Source of the DNA: Gammaproteobacteria bacterium
GTDB lineage: Bacteria; Pseudomonadota; Gammaproteobacteria; Nevskiales; Nevskiaceae
Assembly: GCA_026398815.1 (NCBI GenBank)
Contig: JAPLSA010000031.1
Location: forward strand, 1 to 64,000
Direction: 5' to 3'
Length of the DNA: 64,000 nucleotides
In this document: one piece after another, positions 10,206 to 22,194 of the stretch
Layout of the letters: the number at the start of each line of letters is the position of its first letter
Position numbering within the stretch: the first letter of the stretch is position 1
Program-made: the position numbers and the translations under genes
The notes under the pieces: generated by a model
Told to the model about the DNA's origin: nothing
The model's input: the letters and a program-made list of their open reading frames with translations, nothing else
Databases searched by the model: none

Positions 10206-10268
10206 CCCTGCGGTCCACCGGACGCTGCGCGATAAAGCCGCGCAGCGCCGGTGACCTCCACGTTAGAC
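10200..10268 (+). mobile_element. Integron attC recombination site
   Basis: R'' GCATAAC and R' GTTAGAC; arms GGTC(c)ACCGG(a)CGCTGCGCG / CGCGCAGCGCCGGTGACC pair perfectly except two extrahelical bases (G and T on the bottom strand), 7-nt loop ATAAAGC, 5-nt unpaired spacers on each side; the stop codon of the preceding ORF lies in R''. Confidence 0.88.
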
Positions 10269-10271
10269 GGC

Positions 10272-10488
10272 ATGAAGACCAGTTCTTGACTGCTCGGCAT
10301 CGTCGTAGGCGCACTAGTTCCTGCATCGGTTGGAACAGGCGTGATTTGCCTCCTGGATTCCTACTCCACCTCTTTGGGGGCACATGGCTGGTCGCTGTCC
10401 TAGTCTGCCTTGCTCATGCCGCCACTCTTGGCGCACCAGTCTTGTGGTTGCTTCATCGCTCTGCCCAGCTGACCTCGACGAGCGCGGT
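10272..10488 (+). pseudogene. Decayed second gene cassette encoding a small two-TM protein
   Basis: ATG 4 nt after attC; MKTSS*LLGIVVGALVPASVGTGVICLLDSYSTS then +1-type shift to LVAVLVCLAHAATLGAPVLWLLHR; in-frame TGA at 10287 and a frameshift. Confidence 0.5.
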
Positions 10489-10510
10489 AGGGCGGGTCGA
10501 GACCCGCCGC
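10484..10510. repeat. REP-like palindrome GGCGGGTC-GA-GACCCGCC
   Basis: 8-bp perfect stem with 2-nt loop in a non-coding segment. Confidence 0.6.
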
Positions 10511-10548
10511 GTTACCGAATGGAATCAATTCCGCGGCGATCTTTTACC

Positions 10549-10616
10549 GCGTAAGGCACACACCGCGGCGTGCCGCGTCGCTGCGTCTTTGGCGACAGCG
10601 GCCGTGTGCGTTAGGC
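10549..10616 (+). mobile_element. Degenerate attC-like site
   Basis: Right end GTTAGGC fits GTTRRRY; left GCGTAAGGCACAC pairs with GTGTGCGTTAGGC with two mismatches; internal arms imperfect. Confidence 0.35.
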
Positions 10617-10684
10617 GGGCAGTAGCGCATCGCTCGGATACAGCGGCGCGATCCGGAGCGAGGCTATCGCCGCGGATGAACGAT

Positions 10685-10711
10685 CCCGGATTTCGCTGCG
10701 CTCTATCCGGG
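10685..10711. repeat. REP-like inverted repeat CCCGGAT...ATCCGGG
   Basis: 7-bp stem around tcgctgcgctct in non-coding DNA. Confidence 0.55.
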
Positions 10712-10826
10712 CTACGGTTCTGGCGAGCGACCGGCACCGAGCAACCGGCCAGCCCGCCGGCTCACACCCCGAAAAGCAGCGCGTTCGTTACCGGCGAACG
10801 TCCTGCCGCCTCGCGCTCGCGCCGCC

Positions 10827-11567
10827 TCAGGCCAGCACCCGCCCGAGCCACGCGGAGATGTCATCGATCTCCTCGGCGCAGACGGCATGGGCCATCGGGT
10901 AGTCGTGCCATTCGACGTTCATGCCCCAGCTTTTCAGGCCGTCGCGGCTGTCGGTGCCCATCTTCAGCGGCAGCACCGGATCGACCCGGCCGTGGCACAT
11001 GAGCACCGGCGTGGCCTTGGCGGCGTCGGTCAGTTCCTTCGGCAGCGTGTCGTGCAGCGGCAGATAGGTGGACAGCGCCATCGCGCCGGCCAGCGGTTCG
11101 GCCAGGCGGCAGACCGCGTGCAGGGTGATCGCGCCGCCCTGCGAGAAGCCGGCGATCACCGTGCGCTTCGCGGCAATGCCGGCCGTGCGCTGTTCGGCGA
11201 CGATCCTCATCACCGTGGCCGCCGATTCGCGGATGCCGGCGTCGTCCTGCAGGTCGCTGCGGGTCAGGCTCTTGATGTCGTACCAGGCGCGCATCCGCAT
11301 GCCGCCGTTCAGGGTCACCGGGCGCACCGGCGCGTGCGGGAAGATGAAGCGCACCTGGCGCTGGGCCGGCAAGCGCAGTTCCGGGACGATCGGCACGAAA
11401 TCGTGGCCATCGGCGCCGAGGCCGTGCAGCCAGATCACTACGGCGTCGGCCGGCTGGGCGGGTTCGACGATGACGGCATCAGCGGTTTCGCGGGTCTTCA
11501 AGCGGAGGCTTCCGGTGGACAGTGGATCGGCGCCGGCGATTGTGTCGGCGCCCGGGGCCTGCGGCAA
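10827..11567 (-). CDS. Carboxylesterase / phospholipase family alpha/beta hydrolase
   Basis: VIWLHGLGADGHDFVPIVPEL, GFSQGGAI nucleophile elbow, CHGRVDPVLP, MAHAVC. Confidence 0.9.
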   Translation of the reverse strand: MPQAPGADTIAGADPLSTGSLRLKTRETADAVIVEPAQPADAVVIWLHGLGADGHDFVPIVPELRLPAQRQVRFIFPHAPVRPVTLNGGMRMRAWYDIKSLTRSDLQDDAGIRESAATVMRIVAEQRTAGIAAKRTVIAGFSQGGAITLHAVCRLAEPLAGAMALSTYLPLHDTLPKELTDAAKATPVLMCHGRVDPVLPLKMGTDSRDGLKSWGMNVEWHDYPMAHAVCAEEIDDISAWLGRVLA

Positions 11568-11621
11568 CGGCTGCTAAACTTCGCGCCCTGCCGTATCTCG
11601 AACCGCCCCCGAGGTGCCCCG

Positions 11622-11837
11622 ATGTCCGCTCGCGCGCTGCCTGCCGCCTTCCTGCTTGCCGCCGCCGGGCTTTCCAGCGGCTGTGGCCAGACCGGCCCGC
11701 TGCACCTGCCGGCCGATGCGCCGAGCCGTGAGGGCTACCTGATCGGCAGCAACCCGAACGCCAAGAAGAAGGCGGACCCGGCACCGGCGGCGACGCCCGC
11801 TGCCGTGCCGCCCGCCGAAGCACCTGCCACGCCGTAA
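11622..11837 (+). CDS. lptM: LptM-like (YifL) LPS-assembly lipoprotein
   Basis: 71 aa lipobox protein [14 protein letters not shown] immediately upstream of lysA, the usual position for this family. Confidence 0.8.
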   Translation: MSARALPAAFLLAAAGLSSGCGQTGPLHLPADAPSREGYLIGSNPNAKKKADPAPAATPAAVPPAEAPATP

Positions 11838-11855
11838 CCCGTTCCGAAGCACCCC

Positions 11856-13103
11856 ATGGATCATTTCGAATATCGCGACGGCGTGTTGTGCGCCGAAGGT
11901 GTGGCGCTGTCGGCGATTGCTGCCGAACACGGCACGCCGACCTATGTCTATTCCCGCGCCACGCTGGAGCGCCACTACCGCGCGTTCGACCGCGCGCTTG
12001 ACGGCCTGGCCCATCAGGTCTGCTACGCGGTCAAGGCCAATTCCAACCTCGCCGTGCTGCAGGTGCTGGCGCGCCTCGGCGCCGGTTTCGACATCGTCTC
12101 CGGCGGCGAGCTGCAGCGCGTGCTCAAGGCCGGCGGCGATCCGGCCAAGGTGGTGTTTTCCGGCGTCGGCAAGACGGCGGCGGAAATCGAGCTGGCGCTG
12201 AATGTCGGCATCTACTGCTTCAACGTCGAATCGGAAGCCGAGCTGCATCGGCTGTCGGCGATCGCCACGCGCATGGGCAAGACCGCGCGCATCGCCTTCC
12301 GGGTCAATCCGGATGTCGATGCCAAGACCCATCCGTACATCTCCACGGGTCTGAAGGAAAACAAGTTCGGCGTCGACATCGCCGAGGCCGAACGGCTCTA
12401 CGCGCTCGCCGCAACGCTGCCGGGCATCGAGATCGACGGTGTCGCCTGCCACATCGGCTCGCAGCTGCTGGAGCTGTCGCCGTTCCTCGACGCGCTGGAC
12501 CGGGTGCTGGCGCTGATCGACCGGCTGGCGGCGAGCGGCATCGAGCTGCGTCATCTCGACGTCGGTGGCGGTCTGGGCGTGCGCTACGACGATGAAGTGC
12601 CGCCGTCGCCAAGCGAATGGGCCGACGCGCTGAAGCCGAAGCTGGCTGGCCGCAAGCTGGTGGTGATGACCGAGCCGGGCCGGGCGATCGCCGGCAATGC
12701 CGGCGTGCTGCTGACCAAGGTCGAACTGCTGAAGCCGGGCGCCCACAAGAACTTCGCGATCATCGACGCGGCGATGAACGACCTGATCCGGCCGAGCTTC
12801 TACGACGCCTGGCACGCGGTGCTGCCGGCCGAGCCGCGCAGCGATGTCGAAACGAAGACCTGGGATCTGGTCGGCCCGGTCTGCGAAACCGGCGACTGGC
12901 TGGCCCGCGATCGCGAACTGGCGCTCGCCGAAGGCGACCTGCTGGCTTTCCGCACCGCCGGCGCCTACGGCTTCACGATGAGCAGCAACTACAACACGCG
13001 CGGCCGGGCCGCCGAGGTGCTGGTCGACGGCGCTGCCGTCCATGTCGTCCGCGCGCGGGAAAGCTTCGACGATCTGGTGCGCAACGAAACCTTGCTGCCG
13101 TGA
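11856..13103 (+). CDS. lysA: Diaminopimelate decarboxylase
   Basis: [11 protein letters not shown] lysine motif, [29 protein letters not shown]. Confidence 0.97.
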   Translation: MDHFEYRDGVLCAEGVALSAIAAEHGTPTYVYSRATLERHYRAFDRALDGLAHQVCYAVKANSNLAVLQVLARLGAGFDIVSGGELQRVLKAGGDPAKVVFSGVGKTAAEIELALNVGIYCFNVESEAELHRLSAIATRMGKTARIAFRVNPDVDAKTHPYISTGLKENKFGVDIAEAERLYALAATLPGIEIDGVACHIGSQLLELSPFLDALDRVLALIDRLAASGIELRHLDVGGGLGVRYDDEVPPSPSEWADALKPKLAGRKLVVMTEPGRAIAGNAGVLLTKVELLKPGAHKNFAIIDAAMNDLIRPSFYDAWHAVLPAEPRSDVETKTWDLVGPVCETGDWLARDRELALAEGDLLAFRTAGAYGFTMSSNYNTRGRAAEVLVDGAAVHVVRARESFDDLVRNETLLP

Positions 13104-13168
13104 TCGCGGCGCCTGCTTGAGCCACCGGCTCAGGTAGGCTTGGCGGCCCGCTTGCCGAGGCCGATGCC

Positions 13169-16009
<2,841 letters not shown>

Positions 16010-16033
16010 TTTCCCGGCGGCGCCGGAAACAAC

Positions 16034-16063
16034 AAGGCCGATCCCCCCGGATCGGCCTTTTTT
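16034..16063 (+). terminator. Rho-independent terminator of polA
   Basis: AAGGCCGATCC-CCCC-GGATCGGCCTTTTTT. Confidence 0.9.
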
Positions 16064-16221
16064 ACCTCGCCCCGCTTACCAACCCCAGAATTCGGTACTG
16101 CATTCCAAAAAACAATTTCTTGCCATTCAATCGCTTGCGCTCAATCCGGCGGCTTCTACGCGATTTTCGATGCCGGCCATCGAACTTATTCCACGCCCGG
16201 CGAGTCTGATATTGCGAATGG

Positions 16222-16328
16222 TGACTCCCTTCCCATTCCCCGCCCCCACTCCCTGGGCGGGAAGTCCGGTTCCCCCAAGCCGGCACTCGTTGCCTGGCAG
16301 GTTCCCCCGACCTGCTGGGCATTTTTTT
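16222..16328 (+). ncRNA. Candidate sX13-like trans-acting sRNA with C-rich hairpin loops
   Basis: Three consecutive hairpins: CCCGCCC-ccactccct-GGGCGGG (16239-16261), CCGGTT-ccccc-AAgCCGG (16266-16283), GCAGGT-tcccccg-ACCTGC (16297-16315) followed by a T7 tract; polA-engB intergenic position. 5' end estimated. Confidence 0.7.
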
Positions 16329-16393
16329 GCCCGTTCGTTTGGTGACCTGTCCGCATCGTAACCAGCGACACGGGCGCAGACAAACGCCTTCTG

Positions 16394-17053
16394 TCAGACC
16401 GACGTGACGATAGTGCCGTCGACCGGCTCGGCAAGGCCGAGCCACTGATCCAGCTTCGCGCGCACTTCCTCGACACCGGTTCGGGCGGTCGACGAGAACG
16501 CCTGCACGGTCATGCCGGGATCGAAGTCCTGCAGTTCGCGACGAACTTTCAGCACGGTGTTCTTGCCGGCACCGAAACTGAGCTTGTCGGCCTTGGTCAG
16601 CAGGATGTGTGCCGACAGCAGCCGGTCACGGCACCATTCCAGCATCTGTACGTCGAGTTCGGTCAGCGGGTGGCGGATGTCCATCACCACGATCACGCCC
16701 TTGAGCGTCGTGCGTTGCTCGACATAGCTGCCGACCAGCGCACCCCAGGCATTGCGAACAGCGATCGGCACCTGTGCGAAGCCGTAGCCGGGCAGGTCGA
16801 CGAGCCGTGCGCGGCCGTCGAGATCGAAGACATTGAGCAGCTGCGTGCGGCCCGGGGTCTTCGACACCCGCGCCAGACCGGTCTGCTGGCAGATCAGGTT
16901 GAGTGCACTGGATTTGCCGGCGTTGGAACGCCCCACCAATGCGGCTTCCGGACGCCCGTCGTCCGGCAGCTGTGCCAGCCGGGCTGCCGACAGCACGAAG
17001 CGCGCGCGGGCGTAGAAATTGGGCGCAGCGGCTTTCGTGGTGTCCAGGGTCAT
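16394..17053 (-). CDS. engB: Ribosome biogenesis GTPase EngB/YsxC
   Basis: GRSNAGKSSALN, TPGRTQLLN, DLPGYGFA, LLTKADKL. Confidence 0.95.
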   Translation of the reverse strand: MTLDTTKAAAPNFYARARFVLSAARLAQLPDDGRPEAALVGRSNAGKSSALNLICQQTGLARVSKTPGRTQLLNVFDLDGRARLVDLPGYGFAQVPIAVRNAWGALVGSYVEQRTTLKGVIVVMDIRHPLTELDVQMLEWCRDRLLSAHILLTKADKLSFGAGKNTVLKVRRELQDFDPGMTVQAFSSTARTGVEEVRAKLDQWLGLAEPVDGTIVTSV

Positions 17054-17133
17054 CGTGTAAGATTCGCGCTCCAATCGCTCATTATGCGCGTAGTGCGGAT
17101 GTCGCTACGCGCGCTTGCCTGCCGGAGTGTTTC

Positions 17134-17763
17134 ATGAAGCGTGTTCTGCTCGCCCTTGCCCTGTCCCTGCCTGCCGCAGCGTTCGCCGAAGGCGCAGCCT
17201 CGGACCCGTTCGTCAAAGGCGACGCCGCTGCGGGCGCAGCCAAGGCCGCCGTCTGTGGCGCCTGCCACGGCGCTGGTGGTAATGGCGGCGTCAATCCGGC
17301 GTGGCCGAAGCTGGCCGCGCAGGGTTCGAAGTACATCTACACGCAGCTGGTGGCGTTCAAGTCGGGCAAGCGCAACAACGCCGTGATGGCGGGCCAGGCG
17401 GCCGCGCTGTCGGAGAAGGACATGGCGGATCTCGCCGCCTACTTCGCTGCCCAGCCGGCAGTGCCGGGCGTGGCCAGCGAATCGGCAGTGCCGGTTGCCC
17501 AGAAGCTGTACCGCGCGGGCGACGCCTCGCGCGGCCTGCCGGCCTGCGCGGCCTGCCATGGCCCGAAGGGCTCGGGCAATCCGGCGTCTGCGTACCCGCA
17601 TGTTGCCGGCCAGAACGCCGGCTATGCAGCGGCGTCGCTGCGCGCGTATCGCGCCGGGGAACGCGGTCAGGAAGGCAATGGTCAGATGATGGCCGCCGTC
17701 GCGAAGCATCTGACCGATGCCGAGATCGACGCCCTGTCGTCCTACCTCTCGGGTCTGCAGTAA
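17134..17763 (+). CDS. Di-heme cytochrome c4
   Basis: Signal peptide; CGACHG and CAACHG heme motifs in a duplicated domain. Confidence 0.92.
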   Translation: MKRVLLALALSLPAAAFAEGAASDPFVKGDAAAGAAKAAVCGACHGAGGNGGVNPAWPKLAAQGSKYIYTQLVAFKSGKRNNAVMAGQAAALSEKDMADLAAYFAAQPAVPGVASESAVPVAQKLYRAGDASRGLPACAACHGPKGSGNPASAYPHVAGQNAGYAAASLRAYRAGERGQEGNGQMMAAVAKHLTDAEIDALSSYLSGLQ

Positions 17764-17781
17764 GACCCACCCAGGAGTCCC

Positions 17782-18435
17782 ATGCGTAACCTCAAGACCC
17801 TCGTCGCGGGCGGCCTGCTGGCCGTCACCGCGCTGTTCAGCGCCGCCTGCAGTGCCGCCGATACCGGCAGCAGCGGCGGTTTCCAGGCGGGCAGGGATTA
17901 CACCGAGGTTCCGTCGCCGCCGAAACCGGCCGATCCGAAGCGGATCACCGTCGAGGAGTTCTTCTGGTACGGCTGCCCGCATTGCTTCTCGCTGGATCCG
18001 GCGGTCGAGCAGTGGCGCGCCAGCAAGCCGGCCGATGTCGACTTCACCCGCGTGCCGAACACGCTGGGCCGGCCGGAAGGAGAAGTGCATTCGCGTGCCT
18101 TCTACATCGCGCAGACGCTCGGCATCCTCGACAAGACGCACAAGCCGCTGTTCGATGCCATCCACGTCCAGCATCAGCCGATGAACAGCCTGGAAGCGAT
18201 CCGCGAGCTGTATGTCGCCGTTGCCGGCATCAAGCCGGTCGACTTCGACGGCATCGCCGGCAGCTTCGTCGTCGACTCCGGCATGCGCCGGGCCGAATCG
18301 CTGGCGCGGACCTACGTGATCCGCAGCGTGCCGAACGTGGTCGTCGGCGGTCGCTATGTCGTGGCCAGCCAGCCGAACACCTTCAAGATCGTCGATTTCC
18401 TGATCGACAAGGTCCGCAAGGAACGCGGCAACTGA
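17782..18435 (+). CDS. dsbA: Thiol:disulfide interchange protein DsbA
   Basis: EEFFWYGCPHCFSLDP active site, C-terminal cis-Pro region SVPNVVVGGRY. Confidence 0.92.
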   Translation: MRNLKTLVAGGLLAVTALFSAACSAADTGSSGGFQAGRDYTEVPSPPKPADPKRITVEEFFWYGCPHCFSLDPAVEQWRASKPADVDFTRVPNTLGRPEGEVHSRAFYIAQTLGILDKTHKPLFDAIHVQHQPMNSLEAIRELYVAVAGIKPVDFDGIAGSFVVDSGMRRAESLARTYVIRSVPNVVVGGRYVVASQPNTFKIVDFLIDKVRKERGN

Positions 18436-19310
18436 TACACCATCTGCGGCGGCCAGGGTCCCTGGCCGCCCTTCTGATCCTGCTCGCCAACGTCTCGCAG
18501 CCGTGTCAGGCGGCTGCGCAGGCGTCGGCCGTGGCTGCCGAAACGATCTGCCGCGGGCTGTCGGAACGGCTCCAGAACTTCGATGCCCAGCCGTGCCGGG
18601 ATGCCGAACTGGCGCCGGCCAAGCCGCTGTCGGTCGGCAAGCGGCCGCTGCTCTATCGCGACTTCCCTGCCACTGCCGCCAACGTGGCGCCGAAACGGGT
18701 GCTGATCCTGGGCGGCATCCACGGGGACGAGCTGTCGTCGGTGGCCGTGGTGTTCCAGTGGATCGAGTTGCTGAAGTCCGGCCGCTACGACCGCTACAGC
18801 TGGCGGGTGCTGCCGCTGACCAATCCGGATGGCCTGTTTGCGCGCCCGGCGACCCGCGTCAATGCCCGCGGGGTCGACCTGAACCGCAATTTCCCGTCGC
18901 CGCAGTGGTCGTCGCAGGCGCTGAGCTACTGGAAGGACAAGACGCGTGGCGACAAGCGCCGCTATCCGGGGCCGGAAGCGGCATCGGAGCCGGAGACCCG
19001 CTGGATCGTCGAGCAGATCGAGCAGTACCAGCCGGACGCCATCATCACCGTGCACGCGCCCTACGGCGTGCTTGATTTCGATGGCCCGCAGGACCCGCCG
19101 AAGAAGCTCGGCTATCTGCGCCTGCAGCCGCTCGGCGTCTATCCCGGCTCGCTGGGTGACTACGCCGGCCTGTCGCTGAAGCTGCCGGTGATCACGCTGG
19201 AACTGCCGCAGGCGCATCTGTCGCCATCGGCCTCGCAATCTGGCCGCATCTGGTCCGATCTGCTCGTCTGGCTCGACAAGACCATCGCCAAGCAGCCGGC
19301 CGCGCGATAG
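18432..19310 (+). CDS. M14-family zinc carboxypeptidase (MpaA-like)
   Basis: GGIHGDELSS zinc motif, NPDGLFARPATRVNARGVDLNRNFP, VITLELPQ; apparent non-canonical CTG start overlapping the dsbA stop. Confidence 0.82.
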   Translation: MIHHLRRPGSLAALLILLANVSQPCQAAAQASAVAAETICRGLSERLQNFDAQPCRDAELAPAKPLSVGKRPLLYRDFPATAANVAPKRVLILGGIHGDELSSVAVVFQWIELLKSGRYDRYSWRVLPLTNPDGLFARPATRVNARGVDLNRNFPSPQWSSQALSYWKDKTRGDKRRYPGPEAASEPETRWIVEQIEQYQPDAIITVHAPYGVLDFDGPQDPPKKLGYLRLQPLGVYPGSLGDYAGLSLKLPVITLELPQAHLSPSASQSGRIWSDLLVWLDKTIAKQPAAR

Positions 19311-19401
19311 TGCGCCGACCGGGGAGCGGGCTGGCTGCCGACCGCCGCCGCGCGTAGATTCCGACCATTGCGCGAGCGCCAGCCGGCGCCTCGCGGCTCG
19401 A

Positions 19402-19728
19402 ATGGAGGCTGCCATGCACCGAACACGGATCCTGTCGACCGTCGCTGCAATCTCGCTGCTGGCTGGCCTGCCGGTGGCCGCCAACGATCGGAATAGCCCC
19501 GCGACCGCCACCACACCAGCACCCGCGCCGCAGCAGGAAGACGCGTCAGCCCCGCCGGCAGGCTGTGTTCGGGAAACGGGAAGCCGGATCAAGCCGGCCA
19601 AAGGTGCCTGCGGTACCGCAGCAGGCCGCGTTCACGATGCCGGCCAGCTGGAATCGACGGGTGCCTTGTCGGCCGGCGACGCGTTGCGCCGGCTTGATCC
19701 AATGCTGTCCGGGTCACCCGGCCATTGA
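19402..19728 (+). CDS. Small exported protein of unknown function
   Basis: Signal peptide, CVRETGSRIKP...GQLESTGALSAGDALRRLDP C-terminal motif. Confidence 0.65.
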   Translation: MEAAMHRTRILSTVAAISLLAGLPVAANDRNSPATATTPAPAPQQEDASAPPAGCVRETGSRIKPAKGACGTAAGRVHDAGQLESTGALSAGDALRRLDPMLSGSPGH

Positions 19729-19744
19729 CGGCCGGAGGCCCCCG

Positions 19745-20128
19745 TCAGTTCAGCACCCGCGGCACGGCCAGCCGGAACGGGCCGATCAGCGCATCGAACG
19801 GCTCGCCGCTGTCGGTGACCATCTGGTAGCTGCCATGCATGGTGCCGACCGGCGTGCCCAGCGGGCAGCCGCTGGTGTACTGGAAGGATTCGCCTGGCGC
19901 GAGCTTCGGCTGCTCGCCGACCACGCCAGGACCGCGCACTTCCTCGGTCTTGCCTTCGCCATTGGTGATGATCCAGTGGCGTGACAGCAGCTGCACCGGC
20001 TCGTCGCCCTCGTTGCGGATCGTCACCTGGTACGCGAACAGGTAATGCGAACGCTGGGGCTCGGACTGCTCGGCGATGTAGCGCGGCGCCACGATCACCC
20101 GCACGCCGCGCGTCAGGGTGTCGGTCAC
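19745..20128 (-). CDS. apaG: Co2+/Mg2+ efflux protein ApaG
   Basis: YQVTIRNEGDEPVQLLSRHWIITNGEGKTEEVRGPGVVGEQPKLAPGESFQYTSG; GTG start inferred. Confidence 0.95.
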   Translation of the reverse strand: MTDTLTRGVRVIVAPRYIAEQSEPQRSHYLFAYQVTIRNEGDEPVQLLSRHWIITNGEGKTEEVRGPGVVGEQPKLAPGESFQYTSGCPLGTPVGTMHGSYQMVTDSGEPFDALIGPFRLAVPRVLN

Positions 20129-20676
20129 AGGAAGCCCGCCTGCAGCTTGGCCGAGTCCGACATCATTTCCTGCGACCACGGCGGGTCGAAGGTCAGCTCG
20201 ACCTCCGCTTCGCGTACGCCCGGCACCTGCATCGCCTTGGTCTTGACGTCGCTGACCAGCACGTCGCCCATGCCGCAGCCAGGCGCGGTCAAGGTCATCA
20301 CCACACGCAGCTTCCAGCCGTTGTCCTTGGCCGGCTCGAGGCGGCTGTCGTAGATCAGACCCAGTTCAACGATGTTGATCGGGATTTCCGGGTCATAGAC
20401 GGTTTCCAGCTGGCGGCGCACGGCAGCGGCAACTTCTTCCTCGCTGGCGTCGGCGGCCAGCACCACCTCATCGGTGGGCTGGAAGCCGAGCGCGTCGGCA
20501 TCCTTGCCGTCGATCCGGAACAGATGACCCTGCACTTCGACGGTGTAGCTGCCGCCGAGCGCCTGGGTGATCGTGGCATCGGCACCGGTCGGCAGTTCGA
20601 CGCGGGTTCCGGCCGGGATCAGCACGCCGATCACGTCGCGCGTCAGCGAGACCGTCTGGTGGTTGTAGTACGACAT
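20125..20676 (-). CDS. sufT: Putative Fe-S cluster assembly protein SufT
   Basis: MIP18/DUF59 core VYDPEIPINIVELGLIYD...TLTAPGCGMGDVLVSDV plus SufT N-terminal domain. Confidence 0.92.
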   Translation of the reverse strand: MSYYNHQTVSLTRDVIGVLIPAGTRVELPTGADATITQALGGSYTVEVQGHLFRIDGKDADALGFQPTDEVVLAADASEEEVAAAVRRQLETVYDPEIPINIVELGLIYDSRLEPAKDNGWKLRVVMTLTAPGCGMGDVLVSDVKTKAMQVPGVREAEVELTFDPPWSQEMMSDSAKLQAGFL

Positions 20677-20840
20677 GAGAACGCAATGATCCGCCTGGCG
20701 AATGAATCCGCCAGTCTAGCGGCTGCGGCGAACGCTGGATATTCGGCAGCGGCCGCCGGGCCAGGCAAAGGGACCGGGTTGTCGGGACCGGGGAATGGCG
20801 GCAGGATGCCGCTCCGCCTCGCGCAAGGTCCGCCTCGCCC

Positions 20841-21581
20841 ATGAACAAGCTTCTCGTCGCCACTGCCGCCGCGCTGCTGGCCGGCAGTCTGTCCGCACCC
20901 GCCCTTGCTTCCGATCATCTGCCGGACCGCCGCTCGGTCAATGTCAGCGGTCGCGGCGAAGTGGCGGTGACGCCCGACCGCGCGCGCATCTCGATGCAGG
21001 TCGAAACCACCAAGCTGGACCTGCGTGCCGCGCAGACCGACGTCGGCCGGATCGTCAAGGACTACCTGGCCCAGCTGAAAGCGCTCGGCATCGCCGAGGC
21101 CGACATTTCCACTGCCGGCCTGAGCATCCAGCCGGAGTACGACTACAGCGCAAAGGGCGGTCGCAAGTTCCTCGGCTACCACCTGACCCGCGGCATCGAA
21201 GTGGTGGTGCGCGATCTCGACAAGATCGGCGACGTGCTGCTGAAGGCGACCACGGCCGGCATCAACAACGTGTCCGATCCGCAGCTGGAGTCCTCGAAGG
21301 CCGAGGCGCTCGGTCGCGACGCGCTGGCCAAGGCCGCCGAAGATGCCCGTGCCAAGGCCAAGGTGCTGGCCGATGCACTCGGCGCCAAGCTGGGCGCGGT
21401 ACACACGCTGAACGCCAATGCCGAGTACATCCCGGCGCCGCAGATGCAGAAGGCGCGCTTCGCGGTGATGGCCTCGGCCGACGCCGCGCCGGAATCCGGC
21501 AACGAGGCACTCGGCTTTTCGGCCGGGCAGATCCGCTACAGCGCCACGGTCAACGCCGATTTCGACCTCGTGGCGCCCTGA
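20841..21581 (+). CDS. SIMPL (DUF541) domain periplasmic protein
   Basis: Signal peptide; VNVSGRGEVAVTPDRARISMQVETT...GINNVSDPQLE. Confidence 0.88.
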   Translation: MNKLLVATAAALLAGSLSAPALASDHLPDRRSVNVSGRGEVAVTPDRARISMQVETTKLDLRAAQTDVGRIVKDYLAQLKALGIAEADISTAGLSIQPEYDYSAKGGRKFLGYHLTRGIEVVVRDLDKIGDVLLKATTAGINNVSDPQLESSKAEALGRDALAKAAEDARAKAKVLADALGAKLGAVHTLNANAEYIPAPQMQKARFAVMASADAAPESGNEALGFSAGQIRYSATVNADFDLVAP

Positions 21582-21669
21582 ACGCCCCGGACGCAGTGCG
21601 GTTTCACGGCGCGGATGAAATAATCGCGGCCTTTTTCGCGACTTCCGCGCCTTTCACGAAGACCTTGCC

Positions 21670-22182
21670 GTGTCCGACTCTGCACTGAAGCCTGCGCCGC
21701 TGGTGGGCGTGATCATGGGTTCCCGCTCCGACTGGGAGACGATGGAACACGCGGCGCGGACGCTCGGCGAGCTGGGTATTCCGTACGAAACCCGGGTGGT
21801 CTCCGCGCATCGCACGCCCGACCTGCTGTTCGATTACGCCGCCTCGGCCGCCGATCGCGGCCTGAAGGTGATCATTGCCGGTGCCGGCGGCGCCGCCCAC
21901 CTGCCGGGCATGGCGGCCTCGAAGACGCGGCTGCCGGTGCTCGGCGTGCCGGTGCAGTCGCGGATGCTGTCCGGCGTCGACTCCCTGCTGTCGATCGTGC
22001 AGATGCCGGCCGGCATTCCCGTGGCCACCCTGGCGATCGGCACCGCCGGTGCCACCAATGCCGCGCTGCTGGCCTGCGCGATTCTCGGTGCCTTCGAACC
22101 CGCCTATGCCGCGAAGCTCGATGCCTTCCGCGCCGCACAGACCGCCAAGGTGCTGAACGACGGCGCGCTGCCGCTGCCCTGA
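21670..22182 (+). CDS. purE: N5-carboxyaminoimidazole ribonucleotide mutase
   Basis: [35 protein letters not shown]. Confidence 0.97.
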   Translation: MSDSALKPAPLVGVIMGSRSDWETMEHAARTLGELGIPYETRVVSAHRTPDLLFDYAASAADRGLKVIIAGAGGAAHLPGMAASKTRLPVLGVPVQSRMLSGVDSLLSIVQMPAGIPVATLAIGTAGATNAALLACAILGAFEPAYAAKLDAFRAAQTAKVLNDGALPLP

Positions 22183-22194
22183 CCGAACCCGACC

